A stretch of DNA of 38,806 nt from CAYFVR01 sp046541515 (GCA_046541515.1 JBKHDD010000027.1:1-38806), one strand, 5' to 3'. Shown: positions 7,567-18,723, numbered from the stretch's first letter. The notes: generated by a model not told the origin, from the sequence alone. Numbers and translations are program-made.

Positions 7567-8634
7567 TCAACTGGCGGAAAACAGCCGACTGATGTCATTG
7601 TAAAACACGAAAATCATCAACAGCAGCAACACGAAGACGCCGGCCTGCTGGGCCATCTCCCGAACGCGGGTGCTCACGGGTCGGCCGCGCACCGCCTCGA
7701 TGACGAAAAACAGGAGATGTCCGCCGTCCAGCACCGGAATCGGAAGAATGTTGAGGATGGCGAGATTGATGCTGAGCAGGGCGATGAAAAACACCAGGTT
7801 GGCGGCGCCCTCTCGGGCCTGCTCCCCCGCCATCTGGGCGATCATGATGGGGCCGCCCAGCGTGTCGGCCGACAGGCTGCCGGCGATGAGCTTGGCGACG
7901 CTGACCACCGTCAACTCGGCGATCCGCCAGGTTTGGACCACGCTCTGCCCCAGCGCTTCCAGGGGGTTCAACCGCTGGTTGAAGACCTCGCCGCCGGCGG
8001 TGATGCCGACCACGTATCGTTCGGTCTCCTCTCCGAACAGATTGGGCACGGCGGTTCGCTCCGGGGCCATCTGCACGTGAAACTGGCCGGCGTCCCGCGC
8101 CACGGTGATTCCCAGGGTCTTTCCCCCGCTTTCCCGGATGAATTGGGACATTTTCTCCCAAGTGGCCACCGGTTCCCCGTCGATCTGGACGATTTTGTCG
8201 CCTTCCCGGAGGCCGGCCCGATCCGCCGGGGTGCCCGCCTTTACTTCGCCAATGGTGGGTTCCAGCCGGGACACGCCGGAAACCTGGAAGATGACGAAGA
8301 AAATCAGCGCCGCCAGCAACAGATTGAAGGCCGGCCCGGCGGCCACGATCAAAATCCGTTGAAACACCGGCTTGTGATTGAAGGCCACCGGAATGTCCTC
8401 GGGCGGAAGCTCGGCGTCGGGCTCCTCGCCCACCATCTTGACGAAGCCGCCCAGGGGAATCCCGGAAATCCGGTAATCGGTGCGGCCCACGGTTTTGCCC
8501 GCCAGCCGGGGACCGAATCCCAGGGAAAAGATTTCCACGCCCACGCCGCAAAGGCGGGCCAACAGAAAATGGCCGAACTCGTGGATAAACACGAGAACGC
8601 CCAGAACAATGACAAATGCCAGAATGCTGTTCAT
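7567..8634 (-). CDS. rseP: Site-2 zinc metalloprotease RseP
   Basis: 355 residues. The catalytic HEFGH is at residues 18-22 in the first membrane helix, and the third zinc ligand is Asp303 in VLDGGH. One PDZ domain lies at about 125-205 (GTPADRAGLREGDKIVQIDG). Further helices are near 95-118 and 280-310, with one at the C-terminus. E. coli RseP has two PDZ domains and 450 residues; a single-PDZ form of about 355 is common in other phyla. It cuts membrane-embedded substrates such as anti-sigma factors and signal-peptide remnants. It sits 10 bases after dxr, in the conserved uppS-cdsA-dxr-rseP order, with AAAGG before the ATG. Confidence 0.92.
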   Translation of the reverse strand: MNSILAFVIVLGVLVFIHEFGHFLLARLCGVGVEIFSLGFGPRLAGKTVGRTDYRISGIPLGGFVKMVGEEPDAELPPEDIPVAFNHKPVFQRILIVAAGPAFNLLLAALIFFVIFQVSGVSRLEPTIGEVKAGTPADRAGLREGDKIVQIDGEPVATWEKMSQFIRESGGKTLGITVARDAGQFHVQMAPERTAVPNLFGEETERYVVGITAGGEVFNQRLNPLEALGQSVVQTWRIAELTVVSVAKLIAGSLSADTLGGPIMIAQMAGEQAREGAANLVFFIALLSINLAILNILPIPVLDGGHLLFFVIEAVRGRPVSTRVREMAQQAGVFVLLLLMIFVFYNDISRLFSAS

Positions 8635-8644
8635 TCAAAAGCCT

Positions 8645-9802
8645 TTATTGCGGTGTGGCCATCGTCGCGGCCGTCTCCCGGGCCCAGCGGTCGGCGGCGA
8701 GAATGGCATCCAGATCGGGTTCGGCCAACGGTTCATGGCGATCCATGACCGCTTCCACCGTCCGAGCGATCCCGGGAAAGGAAAGCGTGCCGTGGAGAAA
8801 GGCCGAAACCGCCGCCTCGTTTGCGGCGTTCAGCACCGCGGGAAAAGTTCCGCCCGTTCGGACCGCCCGGAAGGCCAGCCCCAGCGCGGGAAATCGGTCC
8901 AGATCGGGAGATTCAAAGGTCAACGCCCCCAGTTCCGAAAAATCGGGAACCGGAAGCCCCAGGGGAAGCCGCTCCGGCCAGGAAAGGGCGTAGGCGATGG
9001 CGCCCCGCATGTCGGGCACGCCCAGCTGGGCCATCACGGAGCCGTCCCGATAGGCCACCATGGAATGGACAATGCTCTGGGGGTGGACCACCACCTCGAT
9101 CCGGTCGGGGGAAACGTCAAACAGCCATCGGGCTTCGATCACTTCCAGCCCCTTGTTCATCAGGGTCGCCGAATCGATGGTGATTTTCGGCCCCATCGCC
9201 CAATTGGGATGACGCAGAGCCGCCTCCGGCGTCGCGGCGGCAATCTGTTCCGCAGACCATTCCCGGAAAGGACCCCCGGATGCGGTCAACAAAATCCGGT
9301 CCAGCTCCTCCGCCCGTCCGGCCGCCAGACATTGAAAGATCGCGCTGTGCTCGGAATCGATGGGAAGGACGCGAACCCCGCGCCCGGCCGCCCGGGACAT
9401 CACCAGTTCCCCGGCCATCACCAAGGTCTCCTTGTTGGCCAGGGCCACCGTTCGGCCGGCGTCCACGGCCGCCAGCACGGGAAGCAGCCCGGCCGCGCCG
9501 GTCATGGCCGCCACCACCACGTCCACCCCGGAAAGCGCGGCCGCTTCCCGGTAGCCGGAATCCCCGAATCGAATCGCGGTCTCGGAATTTGCGGGAAGAA
9601 GCGACCGAAGCCGATCCGCCGCCTCCGCCCCGCCCACCGCGGCCAGTGTCGGACGAAATCGTTTGATCTGTTCCGCCAGCCGCTCCACGCTGGAATGGGC
9701 CGCCAAGGCCAGCACGCCGAACCGATCGGGAAATTGCTCCACCACCCGCAACACGTTGCGGCCAATGGAGCCGGTGGCGCCGAGCACCGAAAGTTGTTTC
9801 AT
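8645..9802 (-). CDS. dxr: 1-deoxy-D-xylulose 5-phosphate reductoisomerase
   Basis: 385 residues, close to the family length of about 390. The NADPH-binding GATGSIG lies at residues 8-14. LANKETLVMAG, DSEHSAIFQCL and ASGGPFR are the conserved substrate and metal motifs. The enzyme converts DXP to MEP, the committed step of the non-mevalonate isoprenoid pathway. Together with uppS upstream it links isoprenoid supply to cell-wall lipid carrier synthesis. The 164-base gap from cdsA is larger than other gaps in this block, so an internal promoter is possible but I see no clear one. Confidence 0.95.
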   Translation of the reverse strand: MKQLSVLGATGSIGRNVLRVVEQFPDRFGVLALAAHSSVERLAEQIKRFRPTLAAVGGAEAADRLRSLLPANSETAIRFGDSGYREAAALSGVDVVVAAMTGAAGLLPVLAAVDAGRTVALANKETLVMAGELVMSRAAGRGVRVLPIDSEHSAIFQCLAAGRAEELDRILLTASGGPFREWSAEQIAAATPEAALRHPNWAMGPKITIDSATLMNKGLEVIEARWLFDVSPDRIEVVVHPQSIVHSMVAYRDGSVMAQLGVPDMRGAIAYALSWPERLPLGLPVPDFSELGALTFESPDLDRFPALGLAFRAVRTGGTFPAVLNAANEAAVSAFLHGTLSFPGIARTVEAVMDRHEPLAEPDLDAILAADRWARETAATMATPQ

Positions 9803-9966
9803 GAAACCGGCCTTGCCCGGTGGCTTTTCCGATCATTTGCGGCCATGTTGTCGCACAAACCCCTTGTTTTGGAAAAAACTGGAACGCCATTCATCATGGA
9901 CGATATTACCGACGCCCGGAAAACCCGGCCCTTGGAAAAATTCACCCATGTCGGCGATCGGGAAAT

Positions 9967-10788
9967 TTAGACCCACAAGATAAACTTCTTGAAAAAATAG
10001 GCAACCGGCAGGGCAAACAAAAGGGCGTCGACGCGGTCGAGCACCCCGCCGTGGCCCGGGAGCAAACGACCGGAGTCTTTTACGCCGGCGGCCCGTTTAA
10101 AGGCGGATTCGAACAGGTCGCCCACCTGCCCCGCCGCGCCGAGGAGGAGGAAAAAAGGAAGGCTCTCGTGCCAGTTCAGGCTGGGCAGAAAAATGATTTT
10201 CACGACGGAACCGACCAGAAGATTGGCCGCCAGACCGCCAATGGCCCCTTCCACGGTCTTTCCGGGGCTGACGCCGGGCAACAATTTATGCCGCCCAAGG
10301 CGGGTGCCGGCGTAGAAGGCCCCGATATCCCCGGCGAAAACCACCGTCAGCACCAGCAACAGCCACGCCGCCCCGTCGGAACCGTCCCGGATGAGGACGG
10401 CGGCGGAAAGGGGAACCCCGATCAGCAGAAGGCCCTGGAGCTGGCGACCGGTTTTGTCGACGATATACGGCTGGGTGGAAAACTTCGCCAACACGGCGCC
10501 CGCGCAGCCCATCAAATTGAAAAACAGGATCAGCAGGACAAACTCGGGAGAATGAACATGGGAGGCCCAGACCATGACGGGCGGCGTGATCATCCCCAGG
10601 ATGGAGAAGGCGTCCAGCCATCGGCCGTTTTCGTCCGTCAGGGCGATGTGGACATATTCCAGCATGGCCAGAAAGGCGATTCCGGCGGCGAAACCGGCGA
10701 AGGCGATGCCGCCCCGAAAGACCAGATAAATCAGCAGGGGAAAGAGAATGAGGCCGGTGATCCAGCGATGCAGATGGCTGCGTTCCAC
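9967..10788 (-). CDS. cdsA: Phosphatidate cytidylyltransferase
   Basis: 273 residues, almost entirely hydrophobic with about eight membrane helices. The CDP-diglyceride synthase signature is near the C-terminus: SPGKTVEGAIGGLAANLL, then DRVDALLFALPVAYFF. It makes CDP-diacylglycerol from phosphatidate and CTP, the precursor of all phospholipids, in the inner membrane. The likely start is GTG at 10788 (coding for VERSHLHRW, read as Met), with AAGGCGG upstream. It lies 58 bases after uppS. Confidence 0.93.
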   Translation of the reverse strand: MERSHLHRWITGLILFPLLIYLVFRGGIAFAGFAAGIAFLAMLEYVHIALTDENGRWLDAFSILGMITPPVMVWASHVHSPEFVLLILFFNLMGCAGAVLAKFSTQPYIVDKTGRQLQGLLLIGVPLSAAVLIRDGSDGAAWLLLVLTVVFAGDIGAFYAGTRLGRHKLLPGVSPGKTVEGAIGGLAANLLVGSVVKIIFLPSLNWHESLPFFLLLGAAGQVGDLFESAFKRAAGVKDSGRLLPGHGGVLDRVDALLFALPVAYFFKKFILWV

Positions 10789-10846
10789 GGGGGCCGCCTT
10801 GGGAAAAAGGGTTGGAAGGAAAAACCGGACACCCGGCGGCGGACGC

Positions 10847-11602
10847 TCAGGAGGCGGCGGGATCGACCTTCCCGAATCGTCGATCCCGGCCCTGATAGGC
10901 CCGGAGAATCTGAATCAACTCCTCGCGCGTGAAATCGGGCCAGAGGGTATCGGTGAAAAAGAGTTCGGCGTAGGCGATCTGCCAAAGCAGAAAATTGCTG
11001 AGGCGTTGTTCCCCGCTGGTGCGAATCAGCAGATCGGGGTCCGGAACGTCCCGGGTGTACAGGTGGGCGGCGACCGCGGCCTCGTTGATGTGGGTCGGGT
11101 CCAGCTCCCCGTCCCGAACCTTCTCCGCCAGGGAACGGGCCATGGAGACCAGCTCGTCGCGACCGCCGTAGCTCAAGGCCAGGTGAAGCGTCATCCGGCG
11201 TCCATGGGCGGTTTTGCCTATGGCGTCCCGCAGTTTCTCCCGAACGTCGGCGGGCAACCGTTCGATTTGCCCCACCGTCGACAGCCGAATGCCGTTCTCC
11301 AGCATTTCGCCCAGTTCGTTCCGGAGAAACTTTTTCAGCAACTCCATGAGGGCCGAGACTTCCGACCTGGGGCGGGCCCAATTTTCGGTGGAAAAGGCGT
11401 AAAGGGTCAGGTGGGCAATGCCCAAGTCGGCGCAAGACCGCACCATGTCTCGCACCACCTCCACGCCCCGCTGGTGCCCCCGGACGCGGTTCATCAGCCG
11501 CCTCTTCGCCCATCGACCATTGCCGTCCATGATCATGGCCACATGGGCGGGCATCCGCGCCGGGTCCAGGCCGGCGGATGCGGCTGCGGATTCAGAACTC
11601 AA
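10847..11602 (-). CDS. uppS: Isoprenyl (undecaprenyl) diphosphate synthase
   Basis: About 251 residues. HVAMIMDGNGRWAKRR holds the catalytic Asp. LTLYAFSTENWARP and LIRTSGEQRLSNFLLWQIAY are the other family signatures, as is the terminal WPDF. This cis-prenyltransferase makes the lipid carrier for peptidoglycan and O-antigen. The start is uncertain. TTG at 11602 has AAAAGGAAATTC before it and overlaps the frr stop by 11 bases; another TTG lies at 11638. The first ATG is at 11554, directly before the conserved PAHVAMIMDG, but has no ribosome site. I prefer 11602. Confidence 0.9.
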   Translation of the reverse strand: MSSESAAASAGLDPARMPAHVAMIMDGNGRWAKRRLMNRVRGHQRGVEVVRDMVRSCADLGIAHLTLYAFSTENWARPRSEVSALMELLKKFLRNELGEMLENGIRLSTVGQIERLPADVREKLRDAIGKTAHGRRMTLHLALSYGGRDELVSMARSLAEKVRDGELDPTHINEAAVAAHLYTRDVPDPDLLIRTSGEQRLSNFLLWQIAYAELFFTDTLWPDFTREELIQILRAYQGRDRRFGKVDPAAS

Positions 11603-12149
11603 GAATTTCCTTTTCCTTCGCCGCCTGGACCTCGTCAATCTTTCCGATGTACTCGTCGGTGATCTTCTGAATTTCGTCCTGGGCCTTGAAGGCGTCGTCT
11701 TCGGAAATCTCGCTTTCCTTTTTCAGCTCCTTGACCATTTCGTTGCCGTCCCGGCGAATGTTCCGGATGGCCACCTTGTATTCCTCGGCGATTTTGTTGA
11801 CCACCTTCACCAGCTCCTTGCGTCGTTCCTCGGTAAGGGGCGGGATGGCGATCCGGATCAGCTTGCCGTCGCTGGAGGGGGTCAGGCCCAGATCGGATTT
11901 CAGAATGGCCTTTTCAATCTCCTTGATGACGGAAACGTCCCAAGGCTGAATCGCGATGAGCCGGCTTTCCGGAACGGAGAGGGAGGCCATCTGGTTCAGC
12001 GGCGTCTGGGCGCCGTAATAATCGACCTTGATGCCGTCCAGAAGGGACAGGGAGGCGCGTCCGGTGCGGACCCTCTTCAACTCTTTTTTAAGGGACTCGA
12101 TGGATTTCTCCATCCGGTCCCGGGTTTCTTCGTAGGTTTCCGATAGCAT
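11592..12149 (-). CDS. frr: Ribosome recycling factor
   Basis: 185 residues, exactly the family length. It shows the typical KSIESLKKELKRVRTGRAS, IQPWDVSVIKEIEKAI and IRIAIPPLTEERRKELVK. With EF-G it splits the post-termination ribosome. The ATG at 12149 is preceded by GAAGGTG. It follows pyrH at 132 bases and its end overlaps uppS. Confidence 0.96.
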   Translation of the reverse strand: MLSETYEETRDRMEKSIESLKKELKRVRTGRASLSLLDGIKVDYYGAQTPLNQMASLSVPESRLIAIQPWDVSVIKEIEKAILKSDLGLTPSSDGKLIRIAIPPLTEERRKELVKVVNKIAEEYKVAIRNIRRDGNEMVKELKKESEISEDDAFKAQDEIQKITDEYIGKIDEVQAAKEKEILEF

Positions 12150-12281
12150 AGGTTCACCTTCGGGAAGTCATTTCACGGGGAAAGGCGCCTCGGTCCGGCG
12201 ACGATTCCGGGACGACGGGAACAAGGGGGGCGGCAAAAAAGCCCGCCTCCGGAGGAAGAGACAGGCCGAAAAACCGACGAT

Positions 12282-12995
12282 TCAGCCGATCCGAGACCCC
12301 ACCCGTTCGCCGGACACCAGGCGGGCGAGGCTGCCGGCACGCTTCAGATCGAACACCACCAGCGGCAACCGGTTGTCCATGGCCAGCGATATGGCGGTCA
12401 TGTCCATCACCCGAAGCTGGCGCTCCAGAACCTCCATGTAGGAAATGGCCTCGATCCGCTCGGCGTCGGGGTCCACCGACGGGTCGGCGGTATAGAGTCC
12501 GTCCACCTTGGTGGCCTTGAACAGCACCTCGGCGTGAATTTCCTGGGCCCGAAGCACGGCGGCGGTATCGGTGGTGAAGTAGGGACTTCCGGTTCCTGCG
12601 GCGAAAATCACCACCCGCTCTTTCTCCAGATGGCGCACGGCCCGGCGCAGAATGTAGGGCTCCGCCACCTCGTGCATGGAGATGGCGGTCTGCACCCGGG
12701 TGGCGAATCCCTTCTTTTCCAGGGCGTCCTGAAGCGCCAGGCTGTTGATCACCGTGGCCAGCATGCCCATGTGGTCGGCGGAGGCCCGGTCCATGTCGTA
12801 GGAGCTGGCGGCAATGCCCCGGAAGATATTGCCGCCCCCCACCACCACCGCCACCTGAACGCCCAGGGACACCATCGTGCCGATCTCGTCGGCCACGTAC
12901 TTGATCATTCCGGGCGCGATGCCGAAGCCCTGATCGCCCATCAGGGCTTCGCCCGAAAGTTTCAGGACCACGCGCCGGTGGATGGGGGCGGTCAA
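12282..12995 (-). CDS. pyrH: UMP kinase
   Basis: 237 residues, of usual length. LKLSGEALMG, the glycine-rich VVVGGGNIFRG, and the Thr/Asp-rich segment TGSPYFTTDTAAVLRA identify the bacterial UMP kinase family. It phosphorylates UMP to UDP and is hexameric, regulated by GTP and UTP. The start is TTG at 12995, supported by GGGGGAG six bases before it. The tsf stop lies only three bases upstream, so the two are co-translated. Confidence 0.95.
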   Translation of the reverse strand: MTAPIHRRVVLKLSGEALMGDQGFGIAPGMIKYVADEIGTMVSLGVQVAVVVGGGNIFRGIAASSYDMDRASADHMGMLATVINSLALQDALEKKGFATRVQTAISMHEVAEPYILRRAVRHLEKERVVIFAAGTGSPYFTTDTAAVLRAQEIHAEVLFKATKVDGLYTADPSVDPDAERIEAISYMEVLERQLRVMDMTAISLAMDNRLPLVVFDLKRAGSLARLVSGERVGSRIG

Positions 12996-12998
12996 GCG

Positions 12999-13595
<597 letters not shown>

Positions 13596-13600
13596 GACGT

Positions 13601-14560
13601 TTATTCTCCCGTCTTTTCGGTCTCGGTATCCATGGGCGCCGCTTCCGCCGGGGCGGGGGCGGCTTCTTCGGCCGCGGGGGCCGCGGGGACGGTTTCGCCC
13701 TCGCCTTCGGCCGACTCGGCTTCGCCGGCGCTCCGCTTAATGATCTCGATCACCGGGCCGTCGGTGCCGTCGGAAATCACCTTCCGCTCGCCTGGCTTCA
13801 ATTCCGCCGCGGCCGCGGCCGTCTCGGCAACCGCTTCCTCCTGCTTGTCGGCCTGGGCCTGGCGGCGTTCGTCGTAGCGCTCTCGGCCCTCGATGCAGGC
13901 GTCGGCGATCCGCGCGGTGACCAGCCGAATCGAACGAATGGCATCGTCGTTGCCGGGAATGACGTAATCGATTTCCTCGGGGTCGCAGTTGGTGTCCACG
14001 ATGGCCACGGTGGGAATGTGGAGCCGACGGGCTTCCCGCACGGCGATGGCCTCGTTTTTGGGATCCACGATGAACAGCGCGCCGGGCAGACGGGTCATTT
14101 CCCGAATGCCGCCCAGGTTGTTGTCCAGCTTGGTCTGCTCCTTGCCCAGCTTGAGGCGCTCTTTCTTGGTGTAGAGATTGAGGGTCTCTTCGTCGTTCAT
14201 CACCTCGTTGAGGTAGTTCAGCCGGTCGATGCTCTGCTTGATGGTCTGAAAATTGGTCAGCATCCCGCCGAGCCACCGGTTGTAGACGTAGAACATCTCC
14301 GCCCGGTTCGCCTCTTCGTAGATGGCGTCCCGCGCCTGCTTCTTGGTTCCGACGAACAGCACCGAACGGCCATTGGCCACCGTGTCCGCGATGAAATCGT
14401 AGGCCTCGCGGAACATGCGGACGGTTTTCTGCAGATCGATGATGTAGATGCCGTTTCGGGCGCCGAAGATGTAGGGTTTCATCTTCGGGTTCCATCGCCG
14501 CGTCTGATGGCCGAAATGGACGCCGGCCTCCAGCAGTTCCTTCATGGTGACGTGTGCCAT
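13601..14560 (-). CDS. rpsB: 30S ribosomal protein S2 with long acidic C-terminal tail
   Basis: 319 residues. The first ~230 are normal S2: MKELLEAGVHFGHQTRRWNP, WLGGMLTNFQTIKQSI and VDPKNEAIAVREARRLHIP. The last ~85 residues form an Ala/Glu/Pro-rich, probably disordered tail (repeats such as AAAAAEL, PAAPAAEEAAP, PAEAAP). E. coli S2 ends at 241. Such tails occur in several deltaproteobacterial S2 proteins, but their role is unknown. It is first of the rpsB-tsf-pyrH-frr series, and the 145-base gap before it would suit a promoter. Confidence 0.95.
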   Translation of the reverse strand: MAHVTMKELLEAGVHFGHQTRRWNPKMKPYIFGARNGIYIIDLQKTVRMFREAYDFIADTVANGRSVLFVGTKKQARDAIYEEANRAEMFYVYNRWLGGMLTNFQTIKQSIDRLNYLNEVMNDEETLNLYTKKERLKLGKEQTKLDNNLGGIREMTRLPGALFIVDPKNEAIAVREARRLHIPTVAIVDTNCDPEEIDYVIPGNDDAIRSIRLVTARIADACIEGRERYDERRQAQADKQEEAVAETAAAAAELKPGERKVISDGTDGPVIEIIKRSAGEAESAEGEGETVPAAPAAEEAAPAPAEAAPMDTETEKTGE

Positions 14561-14705
14561 GTCTCGCTCGCTTTCGGTTGGTCCACCGCCTCCTTCAACC
14601 CCGTCTCCGACTTTCCCTGCGAAAGCACCGGGGGACGGGTCCGGAAGCGTGTGATGTGGAATGAAAAATCAAATCAGGGCTTGGTACCAGATATCCCCGG
14701 GGTCT

Positions 14706-15617
14706 TCAAGCCCTTTTTGCGGCGGAGGAGGCCGCGGCCAACCGGACGATCCGGTCGTGGCCGGCGAAATCCCGCCGAAACCGAACCTCTCCCCAGCCGC
14801 CGCTTTCCTCGGCCAGCCGAACCACGGCGTCTCGCTGATCCGCGCCGATTTCCAGCAGCAAAACCCCGCCCGCCCGCAGCCGAGCGGGGGCGTCCCGGAT
14901 GAGCCGCCGGATCGCCGACAATCCGTCCGCGCCGCCGTCCAGGGCCTCCCGGGGTTCGTATCGGGCCACCTCGACCTGAAGACCGGGAATGTCTTCGGAG
15001 ACAATGTAGGGGGGATTGGCGATCAGCAGGTCAAAGGCGGGCGAATCGGACCGGATCGGGTCCAACCAGTCGCCGAGGAAAAACCGAATCCGATCGGCCA
15101 ATCCGTTGCGGGCCGCGTTGGCCCGGGCCGTTCGCAACGCGGCCGGGGAGCGGTCCGAGGCGAAGAATCGGTGGCCCGGCCGCTCGGAGGCCACAGCCAG
15201 AATCGGCGCGCCGGAACCGGTGCCCAGTTCCAGGACCCGGCGGACCCCTTCGGCGGGCGGCGGCAGTTCCGCCAGGGCCGCCTCCACCAGACATTCCGTT
15301 TCCGGGCGGGGAATCAGCACCCCCGGGTTCACGCCCATGGGCAAGGACCAGAATTCCCGCTCCCCCACGATGTAGGCCGCCGGCTCGCCGGCGGCCCGTC
15401 GACGGATCAACGGCCGAAATCGGTCCAGTTCATCCTGGTCCAGCGGCTGGTCGTGCCGAACGTACAGGTCGATACGACGAAGCCCCAGGGCATGCGCCAG
15501 AAGAATTTCGGCGGATGGCCGGGGGCTTTCGATGTCGCGCCGGCGGAAATGTTCGACGGTCCAGCCCAGGACCTTACGGATGGTCCACGGCGGCCGGGGG
15601 GGCGTCGGCGTCGACAT
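14706..15617 (-). CDS. prmC: Peptide chain release factor N5-glutamine methyltransferase
   Basis: 303 residues. SAM motif I is LELGTGSGAPILAVA and the catalytic NPPY is in LLIANPPYIVSED. The N-terminal helical domain includes ILLAHALGLRRIDLY. It methylates the Gln of the GGQ motif in release factors, and its neighbour prfA encodes such a substrate. The ATG at 15617 lies inside prfA, giving a 44-base overlap. No clear ribosome site was seen, so translation is probably coupled to prfA. Confidence 0.93.
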   Translation of the reverse strand: MSTPTPPRPPWTIRKVLGWTVEHFRRRDIESPRPSAEILLAHALGLRRIDLYVRHDQPLDQDELDRFRPLIRRRAAGEPAAYIVGEREFWSLPMGVNPGVLIPRPETECLVEAALAELPPPAEGVRRVLELGTGSGAPILAVASERPGHRFFASDRSPAALRTARANAARNGLADRIRFFLGDWLDPIRSDSPAFDLLIANPPYIVSEDIPGLQVEVARYEPREALDGGADGLSAIRRLIRDAPARLRAGGVLLLEIGADQRDAVVRLAEESGGWGEVRFRRDFAGHDRIVRLAAASSAAKRA

Positions 15618-16671
15618 GCTGAAGGGCCTGGGTCTGGTAAAAGGTGATCAACTCGTCAATGATGTCGTCCACATCGCCCTGCAGAATGGCGTCCAGCTTG
15701 TAGAGCGTCAACCCGATGCGGTGGTCGGTCACCCGGCCCTGGGGAAAATTGTAGGTGCGGATTCTGCCGCTGCGGTCTCCGCTGCCCACCTGGCTTTTCC
15801 GCGCTTCGGACCGCTGCTCGTTCTGTTCCTGGATTTGGGCGTCCAGAAGACGGGACCGCAACACCTTCATCGCCTTGTTTTTATTCTTGAGCTGGGATTT
15901 TTCGTCCTGGCAGGTCACCACCAGCCCCGTGGGGAGGTGGGTGATCCGGACGGCGGAGTCGGTGGTGTTGACCGACTGCCCGCCGGGGCCGCTGGAACGA
16001 AACACGTCGATTTTGAGTTCGCCGGGGTCGATGTGAATCTCCACGTCCTCGGCTTCGGGAAGCACCGCAACCGTGACGGCGGAGGTGTGGATCCGTCCCT
16101 GGGTCTCGGTTTCCGGCACCCGCTGCACCCGATGAATCCCGCTTTCGTACTTGAGCCGACTGTAGGCGCCCCGCCCCCGGATCATGGCGACGACCTCCTT
16201 CATGCCGCCCACCCCCGTGGGGTGATGGCTCATCACCTCCGCCGTCCAGTTCCGGGACTCGGCGTACCGGCTGTACATCCGGAACAGGTCGTTGACGAAC
16301 AGCGCCGCCTCTTCCCCGCCGGTGCCCGCGCGGATTTCGATGATGACGTTTTTGGCGTCGTTGGGGTCTTTGGGGGTCAGCAGGCGCTTGAGTTCCACCT
16401 CTAGCGTTTCCCGCCGGGCCTCCAGGCTTTCCAGCTCTTCCCGCGCCAACTCCTTGATGCCGGGATCGCCGTCGCGCAACAGTTCCCGGCTCTCCTCGAT
16501 GTCCGAACCCGCCCGCTTGTAGGCGTGGAACACCTCCACCACCCGCCCCAGCTCCGCGTGTTCCCGGGCCAGGTTCTGGTAGGCTTCCATGTCCTTCATG
16601 GTGGACGGATCGCTAAGCCGCCGTTCGATTTCGGCGAATCGCTCTTCGACGCCTTTGAGCTTGTCAAACAT
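15574..16671 (-). CDS. prfA: Peptide chain release factor 1
   Basis: 365 residues. The GGQ catalytic motif is at 230-232 (SSGPGGQSVNTTDSAVR). The codon-reading PxT tripeptide is at 186-188, here PET inside HRVQRVPETETQGRIHTSA; E. coli RF1 has PAT at this place. There is no frameshift, unlike prfB of many bacteria. It terminates translation at UAA and UAG. It overlaps prmC downstream and lies 27 bases after rpmE. Confidence 0.94.
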   Translation of the reverse strand: MFDKLKGVEERFAEIERRLSDPSTMKDMEAYQNLAREHAELGRVVEVFHAYKRAGSDIEESRELLRDGDPGIKELAREELESLEARRETLEVELKRLLTPKDPNDAKNVIIEIRAGTGGEEAALFVNDLFRMYSRYAESRNWTAEVMSHHPTGVGGMKEVVAMIRGRGAYSRLKYESGIHRVQRVPETETQGRIHTSAVTVAVLPEAEDVEIHIDPGELKIDVFRSSGPGGQSVNTTDSAVRITHLPTGLVVTCQDEKSQLKNKNKAMKVLRSRLLDAQIQEQNEQRSEARKSQVGSGDRSGRIRTYNFPQGRVTDHRIGLTLYKLDAILQGDVDDIIDELITFYQTQALQHVDADAPPAAVDHP

Positions 16672-16698
16672 GGGGATGCCGGTCGTCGCTTCCTTGGC

Positions 16699-16926
16699 CT
16701 ACTGGGCCTTTGGCTGTTGGGCCTGCTGAAACTTCTCGTACTTCCGGCGGAACCGTTCAATCCGGCCGGCGGTATCGATCAGCTTTTGCTTGCCGGTAAA
16801 AAACGGATGACACTGGGAACAGATTTCCACCTTGATGTCTTCTTTGGTGGAACCAACTTCAAGCTCGAAGCCGCAGGCGCATTTGATGCGGGTGGGCTTG
16901 TAGGCGGGATGAATCTCTGCCTTCAT
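16699..16926 (-). CDS. rpmE: 50S ribosomal protein L31, zinc-binding form
   Basis: 75 residues. MKAEIHPAYKPTRIKCACGF has Cys16 and Cys18, and ICSQCHPFFTGKQKLIDTAGR adds Cys36 and Cys39. This four-Cys set is the zinc-containing (C+) L31, as opposed to the zinc-independent form made under zinc starvation. The C-terminus ends in a Gln-rich tail. It sits 22 bases after rho and before prfA, a common order. Confidence 0.96.
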   Translation of the reverse strand: MKAEIHPAYKPTRIKCACGFELEVGSTKEDIKVEICSQCHPFFTGKQKLIDTAGRIERFRRKYEKFQQAQQPKAQ

Positions 16927-16948
16927 GGAAAACGCCTCCTCGAATGGG

Positions 16949-18196
<1,248 letters not shown>

Positions 18197-18723
18197 TCAA
18201 AAAATACCCCATTCACTTTCTCGTTGGCGGCGAAATCCCGCGGATCGCGCCGGCCGCACTCCTCGCCTGGAAGCGGACGGATGATATATGGTGAAACGAG
18301 TCGAACCCCGTTACGGAGCAAGGAAACGCCCAAGGCGCGGATTGCCTTTGCGTATGCGGCAGGCTATATTGAGAACAACGGCCGGAGCGCGGAGGCTGGA
18401 CCCATTGAGTTTTTGGAGGATTTGGGACGTTCGCAAACCGATTGTGAGAATCGTGGGAAGCTTTCCTCCCGGGAGGAAGGAAAACCGAGGATAGATATTT
18501 CGGATGTATCCGTTTCGTTTCCCCGTGTCAAGAAAATAACGGCCCAATTCCATCGAATCAACCTTTGATTCTGGATGGATACTTCAAAGGGAATGTCGGA
18601 GGTTATGAAAAACGGAAGGAATGGCCAACCACCATTACGGATTGCCTTTTCTCAAAATCGACTCCCGCGCTCCAAGGCTCTCCGTTTGCTTCCGCCAAAG
18701 CGGAAGCCCAAGGCGACACCAAT
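18197..18723. other. Divergent intergenic region rho / cca
   Basis: No convincing gene; short open frames exist on both strands but lack ribosome sites and family features. A 16-base palindrome TTCCTCCCGGGAGGAA occupies 18463-18478. A strong hairpin GCTTCCGC-CAAA-GCGGAAGC (18688-18707) lies just before the AAGG ribosome site of cca. The 12-mer CGGATTGCCTTT occurs twice, at 18338 and 18638. The rho mRNA probably has a long leader, as autoregulated rho genes often do. Confidence 0.4.

Noticed and set aside
9833..9949. A 38-codon open frame in the gap between cdsA and dxr (minus strand)
   Set aside because: No ribosome site and no similarity recognised; probably spacer sequence.
18288..18553. 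Short open frames of 68-80 codons on both strands upstream of rho
   Set aside because: They overlap each other, have no ribosome sites and show no conserved features; more likely rho leader sequence.
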